Shown here piece by piece: positions 59,085 through 64,000 of a stretch of 64,000 nucleotides of DNA. Within the stretch, counting starts at the first letter, position 1. Every line of letters starts with the position of its first letter. The position numbers were made by a program, and so were the translations under genes. This stretch comes from Arenibacter sp. ARW7G5Y1. GTDB taxonomy: Bacteria > Bacteroidota > Bacteroidia > Flavobacteriales > Flavobacteriaceae. The notes under the pieces were generated by a model, which was given only the letters and a program-made list of their open reading frames with translations, had not been told where the DNA came from and did no database searches. The stretch is from NCBI RefSeq assembly GCF_003201775.1, contig NZ_QJJZ01000004.1, positions 92,643 through 156,642 of the forward strand. The letters run 5' to 3'.

Positions 59085-61090
59085 TGCCTGTAACGGAAAA
59101 AAACATATTGACCAGATTATATATTGTGGCGGGATTCCTTTTCCTGTTCGCAATTGCCGTTTTGGTCAAATTGGTCAGTATACAGATGGTGGAAGGGGAG
59201 AAGTATCGAAAACTGGCTATGGACCGTACGGAGAAAATGTTCACCATTGCTCCCAAAAGGGGCAATCTATACTCTGATGATGGTAGTTTGTTGGCAACCT
59301 CGGTTTCAAGATATACTATTCGGTTTGATGCGGAAACAGTTGGGAAAAGGGATTTTGAGGAGAATGTTAAGCCCTTGTCCGAGGCCTTGGCCAAATTGTT
59401 GGGCAATTCGTCTTCCCATTATCAGCAATTGTTGAGAAAAGCGAAAGCCAATAAGAATAGATACGCCTTGATCGCCAGAAATCTGGATTATTCGGAATAT
59501 GTCGCCGTAAAACAATTTCCGCTTTTCAATAAAGGTCCGTATAAAGGAGGCCTTATTATAGAGCAGAAAATTGTACGTGAGCATCCCTTGGGGAAGATTG
59601 CGGAGCGGAGTGTTGGGTATGAAAGGGTAGATGAGGACGGGTACTATACCAGGGTTGGTCTGGAAGGGGCCTTTGGACAATATCTGAGAGGAGTGGAAGG
59701 TAAGAGGTTAAAGCAAAAAATAGCCAAAGGACAATGGAAGCCTATTGGTTGGGATAATATTGTAGAGCCTAAGGATGGTTATGATGTAGTTTCCACCATC
59801 GATATTAATATACAGGATATTGCTCATCATGCCCTATTGGGGCAGTTGGAAAAATATAACGCGGAACATGGCTGCGTAATCGTAATGGAAACCAGGACGG
59901 GGGAGGTCAAGGCCATTTCCAATTTGGGAAGAACAAGCCAAGGTAAATATTATGAGCGACTGAATTATGCCATTGGGGAGTCCCATGAGCCTGGATCAAC
60001 TTTTAAGTTAATGTCCATGGTGGTAGCCTTGGAAGATAAGGTTATAGATACCAATACCGTCATTGATACCGAAAAGGGAACCTTTAAGGTCTATAACAGG
60101 ACCGTTAGGGATTCCAAGCACGGTGGTTATGGTAAAATAACTGCTGCCAAGGCATTTGAGGTGTCTTCCAATACCGCTTTTGCAAAAATCATCAATAACA
60201 ATTATAAGGACAATCCGGAAAAATTCGTCAACCGTCTAATGAATATGAACCTTCATAGGGAATTGGGATTGCCGATCAATGGGGAGGGGACCCCGGTAAT
60301 CCGATATCCTGGGGATAAAGGTTGGTCCGGTGTTTCCTTGGCATGGATGTCCCATGGGTATGAAGTTTCGCTTACGCCTTTGCAGACCCTAACTTTTTAC
60401 AATGCCATTGCCAATGACGGGGAAATGTTGAAGCCCAGGCTTATAAAAGCGGTGAAGGAGTGGGATAAGACTATTTTGAAATTTGAGAAAGAGGTTATCA
60501 ATCCCTCTATCTGTTCCAAGGAAACAGCGCACAAGGTGCAACAACTGCTGAAAAATGTTGTGGAAAAAAAGCACGGTACCGGGCATGGGCTGTATTCGCC
60601 CAATTTTTCCATGGCAGGAAAAACAGGAACCACACAGAAGAATTATGTCTCCAAAGATCCGGAGGTCATGAAATATATTTCCACATTTGCGGGTTACTTT
60701 CCTGCGGACGATCCTAAATATTCTTGTATTGTGGTAATTCATGAGCCGGACAAAAGTGTGGGTTATTATGGAGCCGATGTCTCGGGTCCGGTGTTCAAAT
60801 CGGTTGCCCAAAAGATCTATGCAAGTTCTCCTTTAGTGGATGAGGTAGATGTTAATGATGTGGAAACCGAGCACTCGGAAGAAGACTTTCAACGATACTT
60901 TGCAGCTTCCAATAAAAAATATAATGAAGTCCCCAATGTAGAAGGCATGAGTGGAATGGATGCCGTATCGATCCTTGAAAACTTGGGAATAGAGGTGGAG
61001 GTGAAGGGGAACGGAAAGGTGAAGAAACAATCAATTGCCAAGGGAACAGATCTGAAAAAGGTTAATAAAATAGTATTGGTGCTATCATGA
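59084..61090 (+). CDS. ftsI: Septal peptidoglycan transpeptidase (PBP3, FtsI) with PASTA domain
   Basis: Class B penicillin-binding protein of 668 aa. A transmembrane anchor (about 9-27) precedes the dimerisation domain; the transpeptidase domain has the nucleophile Ser305 in STFK, the SxN motif SSNTAF near 363 and KTGTT near 510. A C-terminal PASTA domain (about 610-668, VPNVEGMSGMDAVSILENLG) is present; E. coli FtsI has none. GTG start, overlapping the ftsL stop (TAGTG), and ATGA overlap with murE. Confidence 0.96.
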   Translation: MPVTEKNILTRLYIVAGFLFLFAIAVLVKLVSIQMVEGEKYRKLAMDRTEKMFTIAPKRGNLYSDDGSLLATSVSRYTIRFDAETVGKRDFEENVKPLSEALAKLLGNSSSHYQQLLRKAKANKNRYALIARNLDYSEYVAVKQFPLFNKGPYKGGLIIEQKIVREHPLGKIAERSVGYERVDEDGYYTRVGLEGAFGQYLRGVEGKRLKQKIAKGQWKPIGWDNIVEPKDGYDVVSTIDINIQDIAHHALLGQLEKYNAEHGCVIVMETRTGEVKAISNLGRTSQGKYYERLNYAIGESHEPGSTFKLMSMVVALEDKVIDTNTVIDTEKGTFKVYNRTVRDSKHGGYGKITAAKAFEVSSNTAFAKIINNNYKDNPEKFVNRLMNMNLHRELGLPINGEGTPVIRYPGDKGWSGVSLAWMSHGYEVSLTPLQTLTFYNAIANDGEMLKPRLIKAVKEWDKTILKFEKEVINPSICSKETAHKVQQLLKNVVEKKHGTGHGLYSPNFSMAGKTGTTQKNYVSKDPEVMKYISTFAGYFPADDPKYSCIVVIHEPDKSVGYYGADVSGPVFKSVAQKIYASSPLVDEVDVNDVETEHSEEDFQRYFAASNKKYNEVPNVEGMSGMDAVSILENLGIEVEVKGNGKVKKQSIAKGTDLKKVNKIVLVLS

Positions 61091-62550
61091 GGACGCTAAA
61101 GGACATATTGTACGGGGTTGGTCTATCTGCGGTAAGCGGATCTACCTCCATCATGGTGAACCATATCTGTTTTGATTCCCGAAAGGTTGGAAAGGACGAT
61201 GTTTTTGTGGCTATAAAAGGTCTTGTTTCCGATGGTCATCAGTTCATTGAAATGGCCATTGAATCTGGAGCAACATCAATTGTCTGTGAAGAACTGCCCA
61301 AGAAGTTGGACGATGGGGTAACCTATATAGAGGTTGATAACGGCAATAAAGCTTTGGCTATTATGGCATCCAATTTTTATGGTAATCCTTCCAAGAACTT
61401 AAGATTGGTGGGAGTTACTGGAACCAATGGGAAAACCACTGTTAGTAGCTTGCTTTATCAATTGTTCAAAAAGGCCGGTTTTAAGGTAGGATTGATATCC
61501 ACCATAAAGATAATGGTAGATAATAAGGAATATGCCACCACCCATACTACTCCCGATGCCCTAGCAATCAATAAGCACCTGCAATTGATGAACGATGCAG
61601 GGGTAGAGTATTGCTTTATGGAGGTCAGTTCCCATGGAATACATCAAAAAAGAACGGAAGGCCTGGTATTTGAAGGAGCTATTTTTACCAATCTGTCCCA
61701 CGATCATTTGGATTATCACAAAACTTTTGCAGAGTATAGGGATACTAAGAAGAAATTGTTCGACCAGTTGCCCAAAAAGGCGTTTGCACTTACCAACATC
61801 GATGATAAGAACGGCTTGGTAATGTTGCAGAATACCAGTGCTAAAAAGTATACCTATGCTTTAAAATCCTATGCCAATTATAGGGCCCAAATATTGGAAA
61901 ATCAGTTCAATGGCCAATTGTTGAAGATCGATGACAATGAGGTTTGGTCCAAACTGATAGGGGATTTTAATGCCTATAATATGTTGGCAATTTACGCCAC
62001 TGCGGATTTGTTGGGGTTGGAAAAATTGGAAATTCTTCGTCTGCTAAGCGAATTGGAAAATGTAGACGGAAGGTTTCAGCATTATATATCTAAAGAAAAA
62101 ATTACAGCTATTGTTGATTATGCCCATACACCGGATGCCTTGAAAAATGTACTTGATACAATCAATACATTGAGGACTGGAAATGAAAATGTCATCACCG
62201 TCGTGGGGTGTGGTGGTGACAGAGATAAGTCTAAGCGTCCGGTTATGGGTCATATCGCAACAACATTGAGTAACAAGGTCATTTTTACTTCTGACAACCC
62301 CAGGTCGGAGTCGCCCACCATTATTATAGAGGAGATGGAAGCTGGTGTGGAAGCGCAAAATGTAAATAAAACACTGTCTATCGTCAACCGTAAGCAGGCA
62401 ATTAAAACCGCCTGTCAATTGGCTGCCGCCCACGATATTATACTGGTTGCTGGCAAAGGCCACGAGACCTATCAGGAAACAAATGGGGTTAGGGAGGACT
62501 TCGATGATTATAAAATAGTGAAGGAGTTGTTGGTCAACTTAAATAAATAG
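61087..62550 (+). CDS. murE: UDP-MurNAc-L-Ala-D-Glu:meso-DAP ligase
   Basis: Adds the third amino acid to the peptidoglycan stem; 487 aa. The ATP loop GTNGKTT is at residues 112-118. The substrate-selecting motif DNPR occurs in TSDNPRSESP, which in characterised enzymes marks meso-diaminopimelate rather than lysine. The catalytic lysine region is in the HIH/SHG segment. The start overlaps ftsI by four bases; the stop lies 51 bp before mraY. Confidence 0.97.
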   Translation: MRTLKDILYGVGLSAVSGSTSIMVNHICFDSRKVGKDDVFVAIKGLVSDGHQFIEMAIESGATSIVCEELPKKLDDGVTYIEVDNGNKALAIMASNFYGNPSKNLRLVGVTGTNGKTTVSSLLYQLFKKAGFKVGLISTIKIMVDNKEYATTHTTPDALAINKHLQLMNDAGVEYCFMEVSSHGIHQKRTEGLVFEGAIFTNLSHDHLDYHKTFAEYRDTKKKLFDQLPKKAFALTNIDDKNGLVMLQNTSAKKYTYALKSYANYRAQILENQFNGQLLKIDDNEVWSKLIGDFNAYNMLAIYATADLLGLEKLEILRLLSELENVDGRFQHYISKEKITAIVDYAHTPDALKNVLDTINTLRTGNENVITVVGCGGDRDKSKRPVMGHIATTLSNKVIFTSDNPRSESPTIIIEEMEAGVEAQNVNKTLSIVNRKQAIKTACQLAAAHDIILVAGKGHETYQETNGVREDFDDYKIVKELLVNLNK

Positions 62551-62601
62551 AATGGAAGTCGCCAATATTAAAGAAAACAACAAAAAACAATAAACCCAAG
62601 A

Positions 62602-63825
62602 ATGTTATACTATTTGTTCGAATATTTGGAAAAACACTATCAACTGCCAGGGGCAGGGCTTTTCCAATTTATAACGTTTAGGGCAGCAATTGCGGTTATG
62701 CTTTCGTTGTTGTTGGCAACAGTCTATGGAAAAAGAATAATTAATTATTTACGATATAAGCAAATTGGCGAAACCGTAAGGGATCTGGGCCTGGAAGGCC
62801 AAAAGCAAAAAGCGGGAACCCCTACCATGGGTGGGTTGATCATTATTATGTCCACCTTGATACCGGTACTATTGTTTGCGCGTTTCTTGGACAATATTTA
62901 TGTCATCCTGTTGATAGTCACTACCATTTGGATGGGGATTATTGGATTTGTGGACGATTACATCAAAATTTTTAAAAAGGATAAGGAAGGATTAAAAGGA
63001 AGGTTCAAGGTAATGGGGCAGGTAATTTTGGGCCTTATGGTGGGTGCAACCTTATATTTCCATCCAGAGGTAACCATGAAAGAGCACGCTAGGACCGAAA
63101 TTAGCCAGGACTATACGGTGCAGCAAGTACCTGGCAAGGAAATTAAATCTACCATGACCACCTTGCCATTTATTAAAAACAACGAGCTGGATTATGCCCG
63201 TTTTATTTCCTGGATGGGAGATGGCATGGAAGAATATGCCTGGCTGGTATTTATTCCCATAATCATAATTATTGTAACGGCAGTCTCCAACGGGGCAAAT
63301 CTAACCGATGGTATAGACGGATTGGCTGCTGGGACTTCGGCTATTATCGTATTTACCCTGGGCATTTTTACCCTAGTTTCAGGTAACATTATCTTTTCGG
63401 ATTATTTGGATATCATGTTTATTCCCAGAGTAGGGGAATTGGTGGTGTTTATCGCGGCCTTTGTAGGGGCCTTGGTAGGATTTCTTTGGTACAACGCCTA
63501 TCCTGCGACCGTTTTTATGGGAGATACGGGAAGTTTGACCATTGGTGGGATAATTGCGGTTATCGCTATCATTATCCGAAAGGAATTGCTGATACCCGTT
63601 TTGTGCGGAATCTTTTTTGCAGAGTCTATTTCCGTGATGTTACAGGTGGGGTACTTCAAGTATACCAAAAAGAGATTTGGAGAGGGGAAAAGAATTTTTC
63701 TAATGGCACCACTGCATCATCATTACCAGAAAAAAGGATACCACGAAAGTAAAATCGTGACCAGGTTTTGGGTTGTTGGAATTCTGTTGGCGGTAATAAC
63801 GATTGTAACCTTAAAGGTGCGTTAG
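62602..63825 (+). CDS. mraY: Phospho-N-acetylmuramoyl-pentapeptide transferase
   Basis: Integral membrane enzyme of 407 aa that links UDP-MurNAc-pentapeptide to undecaprenyl phosphate, giving lipid I. About ten hydrophobic helices. Aspartate motifs GFVDDYIK near residue 113 and [14 protein letters not shown] near 235 are the catalytic ones. Compared with E. coli MraY (360 aa) it has an extra polar stretch at about 158-206, a common Bacteroidota insertion. It uses the lipid made by UppS at 15755-16486 in this same window. Confidence 0.96.
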   Translation: MLYYLFEYLEKHYQLPGAGLFQFITFRAAIAVMLSLLLATVYGKRIINYLRYKQIGETVRDLGLEGQKQKAGTPTMGGLIIIMSTLIPVLLFARFLDNIYVILLIVTTIWMGIIGFVDDYIKIFKKDKEGLKGRFKVMGQVILGLMVGATLYFHPEVTMKEHARTEISQDYTVQQVPGKEIKSTMTTLPFIKNNELDYARFISWMGDGMEEYAWLVFIPIIIIIVTAVSNGANLTDGIDGLAAGTSAIIVFTLGIFTLVSGNIIFSDYLDIMFIPRVGELVVFIAAFVGALVGFLWYNAYPATVFMGDTGSLTIGGIIAVIAIIIRKELLIPVLCGIFFAESISVMLQVGYFKYTKKRFGEGKRIFLMAPLHHHYQKKGYHESKIVTRFWVVGILLAVITIVTLKVR

Positions 63826-63826
63826 A

Positions 63827-64000
63827 ATGAAGCGTTTGGTTGTCTTGGGAGGTGGAGAAAGTGGTGTTGGAACGGCTATTTTGGGTAAAAAGGAAGGGTT
63901 TCAAGTTTTTGTCTCCGATAAGGGGATCATAAAAGAGGAATATAAAAAAGTTCTTGAACATTTTGAGATTGATTGGGAAGAACAGCAACATACTGAGGTG
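63827..64000 (+). CDS. murD: UDP-MurNAc-L-Ala:D-Glu ligase, 5' fragment
   Basis: The first 58 codons are in the window and the gene continues beyond it. It begins MKRLVVLGGGESGVGTA, the N-terminal nucleotide-type loop of MurD (GxGxSG), and follows mraY by one base, the standard order. It adds D-glutamate in peptidoglycan stem synthesis. The rest of the protein cannot be judged here. Confidence 0.9.
   Translation, partial: MKRLVVLGGGESGVGTAILGKKEGFQVFVSDKGIIKEEYKKVLEHFEIDWEEQQHTEV

Noticed and set aside
1..64000. CRISPR arrays, insertion sequences, tRNA or rRNA genes
   Set aside because: No regularly spaced repeats, transposase genes with inverted repeats, or cloverleaf and rRNA signatures were seen by eye; a covariance-model scan would be the proper test.

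Overview
The window is chromosomal DNA from a marine-type member of the Flavobacteriaceae (phylum Bacteroidota); the genus cannot be named from this sequence alone. The evidence is the gliding genes gldA, gldB and gldC, Bacteroidota promoter signatures (TTG about 20 bases before TAnnTTTG), a DnaG primase without zinc-binding cysteines, head-GIN and DUF3857 proteins, an FtsL-like division protein, AT-rich sequence and frequent TTG or GTG starts. I see no rRNA, tRNA, insertion sequence, prophage or CRISPR array. Almost the whole window is core metabolism and cell-envelope biology.

Layout. 1-4090: a fasciclin-repeat protein, carotenoid genes (phytoene synthase, carotene hydroxylase) and a DNA photolyase, together a light-damage protection block. 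4266-7474: a DUF2797 protein, a GH3-family protein and a small hydrolase-fold protein. 7538-13096 (minus strand): protein quality control (tig, clpP, clpX), a holin-like membrane protein, an esterase and pdxJ. 13387-20602 (plus): CBS protein, NAD kinase, then an envelope-assembly run of DUF6089 protein, uppS, bamA and two Skp/OmpH chaperones. 20782-26156: a large haem c lipoprotein, a secreted esterase and a rhodanese. 26268-29473: a BLUF blue-light sensor followed by a molybdate uptake operon. 29505-30398: gldA.

30399-34990 is the most interesting part: an aromatic amino acid operon (pheA, aminotransferase, tyrA, DAHP synthase-chorismate mutase). It is preceded by a 23-codon open frame in which 10 of 12 consecutive codons specify Phe, Tyr or Trp. 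A rho-independent terminator follows, and the end of the frame carries a segment that can pair with the terminator's 5' arm. This has the full layout of a ribosome-mediated attenuator.

35215-43581: a head-GIN protein, a small secreted protein, then rsgA, dtd, two tandem DUF3857/transglutaminase proteins, a MazG-like pyrophosphohydrolase and aroA. 43677-49930: queA, rlmN, a polyprenyl synthase, a sigma factor/putative anti-sigma/envelope protein operon and a zinc-ribbon protein. 50056-57056: dnaG, a LuxR-type response regulator with Glu at the phospho-acceptor position, nadE, gldB, gldC, a hypothetical protein, engB and an esterase. 57322-64000: the start of the division and cell wall (dcw) cluster, mraZ-rsmH-ftsL-ftsI-murE-mraY-murD (murD runs off the end), preceded by three GTGGTA repeats at 10-bp spacing that look like the MraZ operator.
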